This document shows positions 32,625-40,425 of a DNA stretch of 64,000 nucleotides, piece by piece. The stretch comes from Bacillota bacterium (GTDB taxonomy: Bacteria > Bacillota > Clostridia > Saccharofermentanales > Saccharofermentanaceae). The notes below the pieces were generated by a model that did not search any database, was not told the DNA's origin, and worked only from the letters and a program-made list of their open reading frames with translations. The stretch lies in assembly GCA_023397475.1 (NCBI GenBank), contig JAEWUD010000022.1, positions 1 to 64,000 of the forward strand, in the 5' to 3' direction. Within the stretch, counting starts at the first letter, position 1; each line of letters starts with the position of its first letter. The position numbers were made by a program, and so were the translations under genes.

Positions 32625-33644
32625 ATGATCATTGTAGTTAAGCCAGGCGCACCGGAAGATCAGGTGCGGGAGATTCTCGATCAGTTGGAGAGTCACGGGC
32701 TCAAAGCCCACATTTCGGAAGGTTCGGAGCGCATGATTATCGGAGTGATCGGCGATAAGAGCCGGCTTTCCGTTGATTCTCTGGAGGTCCTTCCGGCGGT
32801 TGAGAAGATTGTCCCCATTATGGAGTCCTATAAACTCGCAAGCAAAGCTTTTCGCCCGGAAGGGACTGCCTTTGCGGTGAAGGATGTTCTGTTGGGAGGT
32901 CCGGAGATCATTATGATGGCCGGCCCCTGTGCGGTCGAGAGCGAAGAACAGGTAGATATCGTCGCGGCAAGCATCCGCAAGAGCGGCGCGAAGTTTCTGC
33001 GCGGCGGAGCATACAAACCGAGAACCTCCCCCTATGCCTTTCAGGGACTCGAGCGGGAAGGCCTTAAGATTTTGCGTCAGGCAGCGGATCGTCACGGTCT
33101 TCTTGTGATCAGTGAGATTACCTCGGAGACAGATATCGAATACGCAAGTGATTATGTCGACATGATACAGATCGGTGCCAGGAACGCGCAGAATTTCCGG
33201 CTGTTGTCTGCGGTAGGTAAGTCGGGTATTCCGGTACTTCTTAAGAGGGGTATCGCGGAGACCATTGATGAACTTCTGGGATCTGCGGAATACATCATGA
33301 GCGAAGGCAACTATAAGATAGCTCTTTGTGAGCGCGGAATTCGAACCTTTGAGACCGCGACGCGCAGTACGCTGGATATCAGCGCGATTCCTGTTCTGAA
33401 GAGCAAGACACATCTTCCGGTCATTGTAGATCCGAGCCATGCTGCAGGTAAGTCCAAGTACGTGGCAGCGTTGTCACGCGCGGCCATCGCAGCCGGAGCC
33501 GACGGATTGATTATTGAGGTTCATCCCAATCCCAAGTGTGCACTCTCCGATGCGTCCCAGCAGCTGACGCCGGAAGCCTACCATACACTGACCGAAGAGA
33601 TCAGGGCGATGGCTCCGATTCTCGGCCGGACATATCCGGTCTGA
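32625..33644 (+). CDS. aroF: 3-deoxy-7-phosphoheptulonate (DAHP) synthase, type I-beta
   Basis: This enzyme condenses phosphoenolpyruvate and erythrose 4-phosphate, the first step of aromatic amino acid synthesis. The 339-residue protein has an N-terminal ~70-residue ferredoxin-like (ACT-like) regulatory domain (MIIVVKPGAPEDQVREIL), as in Thermotoga, followed by the KDO8P-synthase-like barrel. Marks are MAGPCAVES, FLRGGAYKPRTSPYAFQG, IGARNAQNF, PVLLKRG, VDPSHAAGK and EVHPNPKCALSDASQQL. The N-terminal domain suggests feedback control by tyrosine or phenylalanine. Its 3' end overlaps the convergent recombinase gene by 44 bases. Confidence 0.97.
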   Translation: MIIVVKPGAPEDQVREILDQLESHGLKAHISEGSERMIIGVIGDKSRLSVDSLEVLPAVEKIVPIMESYKLASKAFRPEGTAFAVKDVLLGGPEIIMMAGPCAVESEEQVDIVAASIRKSGAKFLRGGAYKPRTSPYAFQGLEREGLKILRQAADRHGLLVISEITSETDIEYASDYVDMIQIGARNAQNFRLLSAVGKSGIPVLLKRGIAETIDELLGSAEYIMSEGNYKIALCERGIRTFETATRSTLDISAIPVLKSKTHLPVIVDPSHAAGKSKYVAALSRAAIAAGADGLIIEVHPNPKCALSDASQQLTPEAYHTLTEEIRAMAPILGRTYPV

Positions 33645-34629
33645 TCCCGGACAAAGGATTCTTATCGACGGCCGCGCGAAGCGAATCGTCGTCGACGTGG
33701 GTGTAGATCTGCGTCGTCGCGACGCTTGCGTGGCCGAGAATCGTTTGGAGGCTTCGAATATCCACTTGTCCGTACTTGTACATTAATGTCGCGGCGGTAT
33801 GTCGCAGCTTGTGAACCGAATAGACGCGCGTATCAATGCCGGCTTCCCGGAGTAATCTCTTGACAATATTCTGAATCATCGGGTTACTCAGACGGTTTCC
33901 GACCCGGCTGACAAACAAAGCCTGCGGATCTTTGAGTCCGAGGGTCGGACGAACCTCAAGATAACGGCGGAGGGCTGACATACAAGCGGCGTTGAGATAG
34001 ATCGTGCGCTCTTTGTTTCCTTTGCCGATTACCGTTAAAGTATTCTCATGAATTGAAGACAGATTGATTCCCGATAATTCGGAAAGTCGCATCCCGCAAT
34101 TGAGAAAAAGTGTCAGGATCAGATAATCGCGCTCTCGGCTTACCGTATCGGAATGAGAGGCAGCCCCGAGAAGCTGAACACTCTCGTCGAGGGACAGGTA
34201 ATGCGGCAATCTGCGAGCGATTTTCGGGGAATCCAATTCGTAGGAGGGATCCTCGCGTATGATTTTTCGCTTGGCGCAGAGATACTTAAAAAAAGACTTA
34301 AGAGTCGCAACCTTTCTCGCCCTTGTTGCGGCGGAGGCTTTGCGTTCACGGGATAGATAAATAAGAAATACGAAAAGATCATCGGTGGTAATGCTCTGTA
34401 AAAATGATTCATTGATTTGACCTATGGGGATCTTCGAGAAATCGGTGTCACTCGTGACTAGACCTCTGTCGCGAATAATAAATCGAAAAAACATCACGAG
34501 ATCATAGCGGTATTCCTTCATCGTGAGAGGAGACCTCTCGCGAACGGCTTGCATGTAGCTCATATATTGATCGAGAATCGGAAATCGATCCGTCGGTAAC
34601 GACGCATCGCCCTTGTTCTTGCTGTTCAT
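33601..34629 (-). CDS. Tyrosine recombinase of the XerC/XerD type
   Basis: The 342-residue protein has an N-terminal SAM-like core-binding domain (LTMKEYRYDLVMFFRFI) and the catalytic domain with the expected residues: Arg in CGMRLSELSGI, Lys in GKGNKERTIYL, H-x-x-R in HKLRHTAATLM, and His/Tyr in LGHASVATTQIYTHV. This is the Xer pattern, so resolving chromosome dimers at dif is the probable job. A second Xer is not visible here, so which paralogue it is stays open. GGAGGG lies just before the start on the minus strand. No phage or integron genes adjoin. The gene converges with and overlaps aroF. Confidence 0.93.
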   Translation of the reverse strand: MNSKNKGDASLPTDRFPILDQYMSYMQAVRERSPLTMKEYRYDLVMFFRFIIRDRGLVTSDTDFSKIPIGQINESFLQSITTDDLFVFLIYLSRERKASAATRARKVATLKSFFKYLCAKRKIIREDPSYELDSPKIARRLPHYLSLDESVQLLGAASHSDTVSRERDYLILTLFLNCGMRLSELSGINLSSIHENTLTVIGKGNKERTIYLNAACMSALRRYLEVRPTLGLKDPQALFVSRVGNRLSNPMIQNIVKRLLREAGIDTRVYSVHKLRHTAATLMYKYGQVDIRSLQTILGHASVATTQIYTHVDDDSLRAAVDKNPLSGIRPDMSGRESEPSP

Positions 34630-34703
34630 GTCACCCTCCGTGAAAGTCCTATCGATATTCTAACACAGTGCATTCTGATCCGATAATTTGATCAAAAACC
34701 TGC

Positions 34704-34732
34704 TTGCATGCGCGCGGACGATATGATAATAT
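34704..34732 (+). promoter_or_regulatory. Probable promoter of asd
   Basis: TTGCAT at 34704-34709 and TAATAT at 34727-34732 are 17 bases apart. A GATAAT at 34725-34730 would need a short 15-base spacer. Confidence 0.5.
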
Positions 34733-34819
34733 ACTTCCATGAAGCACAAATGTCCGCGATAGAAGGACAATGCATCAAGTGAATCGCGAAATATACAATC
34801 AAAATCGGGAGGAATATAT

Positions 34820-35905
34820 ATGGAAGCGAAACTGAAGGTTGGAATTATCGGAGCGACCGGGTATGTCGGACAACGGTTCGTATCACTCTTGCAGAATCAT
34901 CCCTGGTACGATGTGGCAGTGGTTTCCGCTTCCCCTCGTTCCGCTGGGAAGACCTACGCAGAAGCTGTGGAAGGTCGCTGGAAGATTGACGCAGCTATCC
35001 CGGAATACGTCAAAGAGATGATCGTTCACGGAACCGATGATATCGAAGGGATCTGTTCGAAGGTTGACTTTGTATTCTGTGCAGTTGATATGAAGAAAGA
35101 TGAGATCCGCGCATTGGAAGAGAAGATCGCCCGGCTCGAGACCCCTGTGGTATCCAATAACTCGGCGCACCGCTGGACACCTGATGTTCCCGTGATCATT
35201 CCGGAGATCAATCCGGAACATGCCGTCATTATCGAGAGGCAGAAGCAGAGATTGGGAACAACTCGCGGTTTTATCACAGCGAAACCGAACTGTTCGATTC
35301 AGAGCTATGTTCCCGCTCTGGCTCCTTTGGTGGATTTCGGGATTGAGAAGATATCTGTATGCACCTACCAGGCCATCTCCGGTGCGGGTAAGACTTTCTC
35401 GGATTGGCCGGACATGGTTGAGAATCTTATTCCTTATATCGGAGGAGAAGAAGAGAAGAGCGAGAAGGAGCCTTTGAAGATATGGGGACATGTCGAAGAT
35501 GATGAGATTGTATCCGCATCTGAACCCGTGATCTCTGCGCAATGCTACCGTGTCGCTGTTCAAGAGGGACATACCGCAGCCGTTTCCGTATCGTTCAAGA
35601 ATCGCCCGAGCAGGGAGGAGATCCTTGCCCGTTGGGCCGCATTCGCAGGCGAGCCGCAAGCACTTGAGCTTCCGAGTGCACCGACTCCTTTCCTTCGCTA
35701 TCTGGAGGAGGATAACCGTCCGCAACCGAAGTTGGACGCGATGTTTGAGAATGGCATGGGTGTCACGATCGGTCGCTTACGCGAGGATAATCTGTTTGAT
35801 TATCGCTTTACCTGTCTGTCTCATAATACCCTTCGAGGAGCCGCCGGCGGAGCGCTTCTGACCGCTGAGCTTCTGACAAAGAAGGGTTATATCACGAGTA
35901 AGTAA
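34820..35905 (+). CDS. asd: Aspartate-semialdehyde dehydrogenase (archaeal/fungal-like type)
   Basis: Asd reduces aspartyl phosphate to the semialdehyde for lysine, threonine, methionine and diaminopimelate synthesis. The 361-residue protein has the NADP-binding start VGIIGATGYVGQRFV, the catalytic cysteine in AKPNCSIQSYVPAL, and the histidine in AVQEGHTAAVSVSF. The longer form with these motifs is the archaeal/fungal branch, also frequent in Clostridia, rather than the classical E. coli or B. subtilis type. GGGAGG at 34808-34813 precedes the start. Confidence 0.95.
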   Translation: MEAKLKVGIIGATGYVGQRFVSLLQNHPWYDVAVVSASPRSAGKTYAEAVEGRWKIDAAIPEYVKEMIVHGTDDIEGICSKVDFVFCAVDMKKDEIRALEEKIARLETPVVSNNSAHRWTPDVPVIIPEINPEHAVIIERQKQRLGTTRGFITAKPNCSIQSYVPALAPLVDFGIEKISVCTYQAISGAGKTFSDWPDMVENLIPYIGGEEEKSEKEPLKIWGHVEDDEIVSASEPVISAQCYRVAVQEGHTAAVSVSFKNRPSREEILARWAAFAGEPQALELPSAPTPFLRYLEEDNRPQPKLDAMFENGMGVTIGRLREDNLFDYRFTCLSHNTLRGAAGGALLTAELLTKKGYITSK

Positions 35906-35914
35906 GTCGATGCG

Positions 35915-35951
35915 GCCTCTTCTGTAACGATCTGATCGATGCGGAAGAGGC
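35915..35951 (+). terminator. Weak candidate terminator after asd
   Basis: GCCTCTTC (35915-35922) pairs with GAAGAGGC (35944-35951) across a 21-base loop. There is no good T run afterwards, so termination is doubtful. Confidence 0.4.
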
Positions 35952-35991
35952 TGTATTGATAAATTCGTATCATTGACAAGAAAAATATGAC

Positions 35992-36020
35992 TTGACGTGT
36001 CGACGAGTTATGTATATAAT
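35992..36020 (+). promoter_or_regulatory. Strong promoter of the tRNA pair
   Basis: TTGACG at 35992-35997 and a perfect TATAAT at 36015-36020 are 17 bases apart, 53 bases upstream of the first tRNA. Confidence 0.85.
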
Positions 36021-36073
36021 CTTACTTGCGCTTCGGATTCTGAACGTTTGGCCATGATGAATTCGAATAGCAT

Positions 36074-36150
36074 GGGCCTTTAGCTCAGTTGGTTAGAGCA
36101 ACCGGCTCATAACCGGTCGGTCCCGGGTTCAAGTCCCTGAAGGCCCACCA
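36074..36150 (+). tRNA. tRNA with CAT anticodon, probably tRNA-Ile2 (lysidine-type), otherwise tRNA-Met
   Basis: The 77-base cloverleaf has acceptor stem GGGCCTT/AAGGCCC, D stem GCTC/GAGC, anticodon stem ACCGG/CCGGT with loop CTCATAA, and encoded CCA. The G-G-x-C-C-x-T-T-AGCTCAG start and the CTCATAA loop resemble the minor isoleucine tRNA whose C34 is changed to lysidine by TilS, rather than elongator Met. The T stem (CCGGG/CCCTG) contains one C-T mismatch. Confidence 0.9.
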
Positions 36151-36177
36151 ATTGCACTTTTACGTATGTATATATAT

Positions 36178-36262
36178 GGGAGGATTCCCGAGCGGCCAAA
36201 GGGAACAGACTGTAAATCTGTCGTCAGTGACTTCGGTGGTTCGAATCCACCTCCTCCCACCA
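36178..36262 (+). tRNA. tRNA-Tyr (GTA)
   Basis: This is an 85-base class II tRNA with acceptor GGGAGGA/TCCTCCC, anticodon stem CAGAC/ATCTG region with loop containing GTA, a long variable arm (around 36221-36233), T arm with GGTTCGAATCC, and encoded CCA. Confidence 0.95.
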
Positions 36263-36296
36263 AAACCCCCGGTATAGCAATGTGCCGGGGGTTTTT
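36262..36296 (+). terminator. Intrinsic terminator after the tRNA pair
   Basis: A GC-rich stem ACCCCCGG/CCGGGGGT extended by A-T pairs (36262-36272 with 36285-36295), loop of 12 bases, then a T run. It begins on the last base of the tRNA-Tyr CCA. Confidence 0.93.
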
Positions 36297-36452
36297 GAAT
36301 ATTACAAAGGAATAATTCCCATGTTCGAAATTCTCTTGTTGAGAAGTAAACATTGTTGACGAATTACTATATCTATGTCAAAGTATCTATAAAGTAGTAC
36401 CGAGACGTTTTACTCTTGGGAAAGAATATTTTCTATTAAGAAGAAGGTAGCC

Positions 36453-39400
36453 ATGTCTTTATCCGCTGTCGCAACCTTACTCGTCATCCTCGTGATAATC
36501 GCCATCGTTGCGGTTCCTTTGGTGTTTGCGATAATCTTCATGATTCTCTATTCGAGAGAGAAGAAGAAGTCTAGGACATCCCGGAAGTACCTCCACTTCA
36601 TCGAGTTTCTCCGCACTCAACAACGGATCAGTGAGGAAGAGTATCAGAAGGTTGTCGGGCCGGTAACGGAGAAATCTCCCAACGCTAATCGCAGCCGATC
36701 ACAACCGGCATCTACTCCGCCTCGGACAGTGTCATCTTTGCCTGCGATTCCGGTTCCCATTGCACCCACGATTCCTGTGAATCCGAATAGCGAACTACCT
36801 TCCCAGACTATATCTGTACCAACAACGAAGCCGGTTTTCCTTCCTCCGCGCGCCCCCGTGGCGACTGTTTTGGAAGCAAGTTCGGAACAATCACCCGTGA
36901 CGACAGTTTCGGAAGTAAGTTCGGCGCAAGCACATGTAACTTCGACGAGAACGGATGAAGAATTGTCCGGTTCGAATCCTCGGAGCCGCGAGCAGATCGA
37001 GCCCCGCAAGCCAGTCGAGACGAATCCGAAGGGAATGTCGGTCGGGCTACTGAACACACTCATCATTGTCGGGGTATGCTTTGTTGTCCTGGCCGGCGCT
37101 GTTTTTGCGACAACCACCTGGTCAAGTCTATCGAGCGAGGGAAGAACAGGCATTGTATTCTCTCTGTCGATTCTATTCTTTGTTGCTTCGTTTGTTGCAG
37201 ATCGTGTTCTCTCAATTCGTAAGACAGCCGTTGCCTTTCATGTCATGGGAAGTATCTTTCTTCCGATTGCTGTTCTCGCGGTTGGATTCTTCCGTCTGTT
37301 AGGAGAATATCTCTCCTTTACGGGCTCGGGGAAGTACCTTTTGGGACTGGCCGGCTGCTTGCTGTCCGGCGGGGCGCTTCTTTTCGGATATTTACGATAT
37401 CGCTATCGTGTTTACGCGGCCATTGCTTTGTTTTTTTTAAGCGGAGCTGTCGCATTTCTAGCCGCATCGTTCTATCTGCCTTTGGAATACACGACTATGT
37501 TCTGGTATGTCTATGTTGTGATTCTGGCAATCTGGGCTAAGCCGTTTCGTGGATACTTGCCCAAATCGCAAGACCGCAAGGATATGGACAGCATTCTCTC
37601 CGTTTTTTCGATCACCCACATGAGTGTTATTGCCGTCTTCGGAATGTTCACAGGAATCGGCTGGATCCAGGGAATTTCTGCGATTGTTTTCGCGACATTT
37701 TTCTTCTGTCCACTTTTTCGGGTCCGCAAGGATTGCCCGGGAGCCTATCTCGGCGTACTAGTGGCGATTACTGGTGTTCTTCGCATCGCGATCGTGCCCG
37801 ATTTTCCATTGTGTATTCTGCTCTCGGGAATGCCGATCCTTCCGGTAATTGTCGCAGTTTTTCTTCCGGTTTTCTCATCGGATCTTCGCAAACACTTGCG
37901 AAATGCGGCAGGAATATTCTCTTCATTGTACCTTCTCGTCTATCTGATCATGGGAGTTTCTGGAGTAGCCCAATCGCCGGTTTTCTTTCTGGGTATCCTC
38001 TTCCATCTTGCGATTCTCGGAGCGGTACATCTAAAAGACCGGAGAACCGTGTTTTTCTCGGCTGTTCTCTCTTTTGGATTGCTTCGTTTTTTCTATGCCG
38101 CGGCGTTTCAGCTGACGGATCGATTTCTCATTGCCGCAGCGATCGTGAGTTTTCTGGCGATCATAACGTTTGCGGTTCGTTTCTTTTTTCGCGAGAAGAA
38201 GATTTCGATCTTTGCGGCGAACTCCGCTTCCGACGTGATCCTTGTGGTCGAGATCTTCGCAGCGGGTTTCCTGTCCGTCTTCACAGAGCGAATGATAGGA
38301 ACCGGTTACGACGTAGGAATACTCTCCATCGTTGTACCGATGATCATCTTCTTCGCTTTATGCGTTGTAGCCCTTTTTCTGACGTTTCGTAAAGACTCAA
38401 CGCCCAATAGCGCAATATGGGGGGGACTTGCTCCGGGATTTCTCCTTCTGGCGGAACTCCCACTTGTTATGCATGTAACGGAACATACGCTGGTCATGCA
38501 AGTGATATTGATCTTCACATGGATTCTTTTCCTTGCTGGGGCTATTGCCCGTATCCTGTTCCGTACGAACACGAGAATGCGCCCCGTATTCATCGGCATT
38601 CGATTTTTTCTGGGCGTATCCGTATTTTTCGGGATAATCTCCTCGTTTGAAGCTCCACGTCAGGATAACTTCCTCGCGTTCTCCAGTATCATACCCTTGT
38701 TTCTCGCCGTCGAGGCATGGGCGCTTCTCAGGGAAGGGAATCGGATGCCCTCGTATCGTGCGATGTTCTATACAACATCCGCATCTGTATTCGGCAATCT
38801 ACTAATGGGAACAATGATCTATCAAATTTCCCCCAGCGTCACAGATGCCGTTCTGCTTGCAACACTATTCTCTGTGATCCTCTGCATTCCGGTTACGTTG
38901 AGTTTTTTTCGAAAAGTCCCATTGCCGCAAGCGCTGGCTCCGCTCTCGCGTGTTGCCTCAGCTTCGATCATGATCTTGTCGACGATCTTTATCTTGTGCA
39001 TTGGATTGGAATCAACGATTCCACTGGCGTATGCGATTCTTGCCATCGTATTCACGTCGTTCTCGGCTCTGATGAAGATCTATGATCGCAAACTCTTCCG
39101 ATACACGGGAATTATCGAACCCGTTCTCTTGTTTTCCCTTGCCCTTATCCTGGCGCGTGCCGTTCCCTCGCAGGCATCGAAAGCCGTGTCTGTCATCGCC
39201 GTGACACTGCTCTGTCTGGGCTTTGCAGCGCTGGGTCGATTCATCTTCCCACGATATAGCCGTTCGACCGGGGATTCTGTTCCATCACAGGATTCGACGG
39301 ACTATTTCACCGTTTCAGCATTTCTGGGACTCTTGATTCTCTTGTTCCAATTCGAATCGTTTGCAATATTCATGACTTTCTTTGTTGCCGCAATTCTTCT

Positions 39401-39959
39401 TCTGATACAACTCGGGAAGCCTTCGGGGGAGAACGCGAAAGATCGCATTCTTGCACTCGCCGCAGGCGCGTTTGCATTTTCGCTGTTTGTACAGCCATTC
39501 GGCGCACTACCGGCCCCTATAGCCGTCAAATACTATCTGTTTATCGTACTTGCCTATCTCGTCTTTCTTCGCTTTATCACATATCAAGAGAAGACAAAAA
39601 CGACGGGATTGTTGCTGTATATCACGAGCTGTGTCACCTTTTTCGTTTTGCTTATGGAGGCGTTGATCGGAAGAAATCCCGGAGATGCTCTATTTATCGG
39701 TGTGGCGGCGATCGTTCTGGTTATTGTCGGGTTCCTGACAAAGTGGACGCGATGGTTCACGTTAGGCGTGGTATCGAGTGCACTCATCGTATTAAACCTT
39801 ACGTGGTCGTTCTGGACCAGCATCGCCTGGTGGATCTATCTTCTCGTGGCAGGTATTCTTCTGATCTCCCTGGCCGCAGCCAACGAATGGTCGAGACAGA
39901 GGGGAGAATCCTTGCTGAGTCGAGTGCTCAATGCCCTTCGGGATTTCTACCGGTCCTGA
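36453..39959 (+). CDS. Very large polytopic membrane protein, SCO7613/DUF2157-like
   Basis: The 1168-residue protein has one N-terminal transmembrane helix (about 5-33), a short charged cytoplasmic-type segment (REKKKSRTSRKY and an EFLRTQQRISEEEYQKV helix), a Ser/Thr/Pro/Val-rich linker (about 70-190), and then roughly 25-30 hydrophobic helices to the end. The first part of the membrane block (GVCFVVLAGAVFATTTWSSLSSEGRTGIVFS) recalls proteins annotated as DUF2157 or SCO7613 C-terminal domain. No function is known for these, and I cannot name one. No catalytic motif is evident. The gene stands alone between the tRNA terminator and the convergent tRNA-Leu. AGAAGG at 36442-36447 precedes the ATG. 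Confidence 0.8.
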   Translation: MSLSAVATLLVILVIIAIVAVPLVFAIIFMILYSREKKKSRTSRKYLHFIEFLRTQQRISEEEYQKVVGPVTEKSPNANRSRSQPASTPPRTVSSLPAIPVPIAPTIPVNPNSELPSQTISVPTTKPVFLPPRAPVATVLEASSEQSPVTTVSEVSSAQAHVTSTRTDEELSGSNPRSREQIEPRKPVETNPKGMSVGLLNTLIIVGVCFVVLAGAVFATTTWSSLSSEGRTGIVFSLSILFFVASFVADRVLSIRKTAVAFHVMGSIFLPIAVLAVGFFRLLGEYLSFTGSGKYLLGLAGCLLSGGALLFGYLRYRYRVYAAIALFFLSGAVAFLAASFYLPLEYTTMFWYVYVVILAIWAKPFRGYLPKSQDRKDMDSILSVFSITHMSVIAVFGMFTGIGWIQGISAIVFATFFFCPLFRVRKDCPGAYLGVLVAITGVLRIAIVPDFPLCILLSGMPILPVIVAVFLPVFSSDLRKHLRNAAGIFSSLYLLVYLIMGVSGVAQSPVFFLGILFHLAILGAVHLKDRRTVFFSAVLSFGLLRFFYAAAFQLTDRFLIAAAIVSFLAIITFAVRFFFREKKISIFAANSASDVILVVEIFAAGFLSVFTERMIGTGYDVGILSIVVPMIIFFALCVVALFLTFRKDSTPNSAIWGGLAPGFLLLAELPLVMHVTEHTLVMQVILIFTWILFLAGAIARILFRTNTRMRPVFIGIRFFLGVSVFFGIISSFEAPRQDNFLAFSSIIPLFLAVEAWALLREGNRMPSYRAMFYTTSASVFGNLLMGTMIYQISPSVTDAVLLATLFSVILCIPVTLSFFRKVPLPQALAPLSRVASASIMILSTIFILCIGLESTIPLAYAILAIVFTSFSALMKIYDRKLFRYTGIIEPVLLFSLALILARAVPSQASKAVSVIAVTLLCLGFAALGRFIFPRYSRSTGDSVPSQDSTDYFTVSAFLGLLILLFQFESFAIFMTFFVAAILLLIQLGKPSGENAKDRILALAAGAFAFSLFVQPFGALPAPIAVKYYLFIVLAYLVFLRFITYQEKTKTTGLLLYITSCVTFFVLLMEALIGRNPGDALFIGVAAIVLVIVGFLTKWTRWFTLGVVSSALIVLNLTWSFWTSIAWWIYLLVAGILLISLAAANEWSRQRGESLLSRVLNALRDFYRS
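36858..36935 (+). repeat. Two tandem 39-base coding repeats in the linker of the large membrane protein
   Basis: Units at 36858-36896 and 36897-36935 encode VATVLEASSEQSP and VTTVSEVSSAQAH. They differ by about a quarter of their bases, so the duplication is not recent. It lengthens the disordered linker. Confidence 0.75.
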
Positions 39960-40046
39960 TTCGACGCTTGCTACCGGCAGGGTATTGTTCAAACCAATCG
40001 AAAATAAACTAATTATATACGTGCGACAACCGAAATTGCACTAGAG

Positions 40047-40086
40047 AAAACCCCGCAACAGCCGATTGACGGTCGTTGCGGGGTTT
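40047..40086 (-). terminator. Terminator of tRNA-Leu, possibly bidirectional
   Basis: AAACCCCGCAAC (40048-40059) pairs with GTTGCGGGGTTT (40075-40086). On the minus strand the stem runs into TTTTCTC. On the plus strand a shorter T run follows, so it could also end the transcript of the large membrane protein. Confidence 0.85.
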
Positions 40087-40090
40087 GTTC

Positions 40091-40177
40091 TGGTGGGGAT
40101 GATGGGACTTGAACCCATACAATCTCTCAATTGGCAGATTTTGAGTCTGCTGCGTCTGCCGATTCCGCCACATCCCC
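40091..40177 (-). tRNA. tRNA-Leu (CAA)
   Basis: This is an 87-base class II tRNA on the minus strand: acceptor GGGGATG/CATCCCC, anticodon stem GCAGA/TCTGC with loop CTCAAAA (anticodon CAA), long variable arm, T arm ATGGG-TTCAAGT-CCCAT, and encoded CCA. Confidence 0.95.
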
Positions 40178-40198
40178 GAAAAATTGTACGAACAAAAT

Positions 40199-40226
40199 AT
40201 TATCACAGCATCTTGAAATGTGTCAA
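40199..40226 (-). promoter_or_regulatory. Promoter of tRNA-Leu
   Basis: On the minus strand TTGACA (40226-40221) and GATAAT (40204-40199) are separated by 16 bases, 21 bases upstream of the tRNA. Its -35 lies inside the spacer of the divergent pyr promoter. Confidence 0.75.
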
Positions 40227-40241
40227 TGAATCGTTTATGAT
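40213..40241 (+). promoter_or_regulatory. Promoter of the pyrimidine operon
   Basis: TTGAAA at 40213-40218 and TATGAT at 40236-40241 (each 5 of 6 matches) are 17 bases apart. The start would be near 40248, giving a leader that contains the whole attenuator. Confidence 0.75.
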
Positions 40242-40268
40242 TCTTAGGAAGAAGATCCTTTTAACTCG

Positions 40269-40376
40269 AATCCAGAGAGGTTCGGAATGGTGATCATCAC
40301 GGTGCCTCGGGTAATGTCCCGGGTCTAGTCGTATGCATACATTGCCTTCCGATCAATATGAGCGGAGGCATTTTTT
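40269..40376 (+). promoter_or_regulatory. PyrR-dependent transcription attenuator in the pyr leader
   Basis: AATCCAGAGAGGTT (40269-40282) matches the PyrR-binding RNA consensus ARUCCNGNGAGGYU in a small CGAA/TTCG stem. A second hairpin, CTCGGG/CCCGGG, is at 40306-40323. The terminator uses TGCC-T-TCCG (40343-40351) with CGGAGGCA (40363-40370) followed by six T residues. CGGAATGG (40283-40290), partly inside the PyrR stem, can pair with CCTTCCG (40345-40351), the left arm of the terminator, forming an antiterminator. PyrR with UMP would stabilise the binding stem, free the terminator and reduce expression of the operon. Confidence 0.88.
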
Positions 40377-40425
40377 CTGCCCTTTGCGGATTCGGACTGA
40401 CAAAGCAAGACAGGGAGGTATCCAT

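Noticed and set aside
33601..34629. Integrase of a mobile element or integron
   Set aside because: The catalytic domain fits XerC/XerD, and no attachment repeats, excisionase or cargo genes are seen around it.
36129..36353. 74-codon minus-strand frame across the tRNA pair
   Set aside because: It reads through tRNA-Tyr and the terminator, where the strand already has a clear RNA function.
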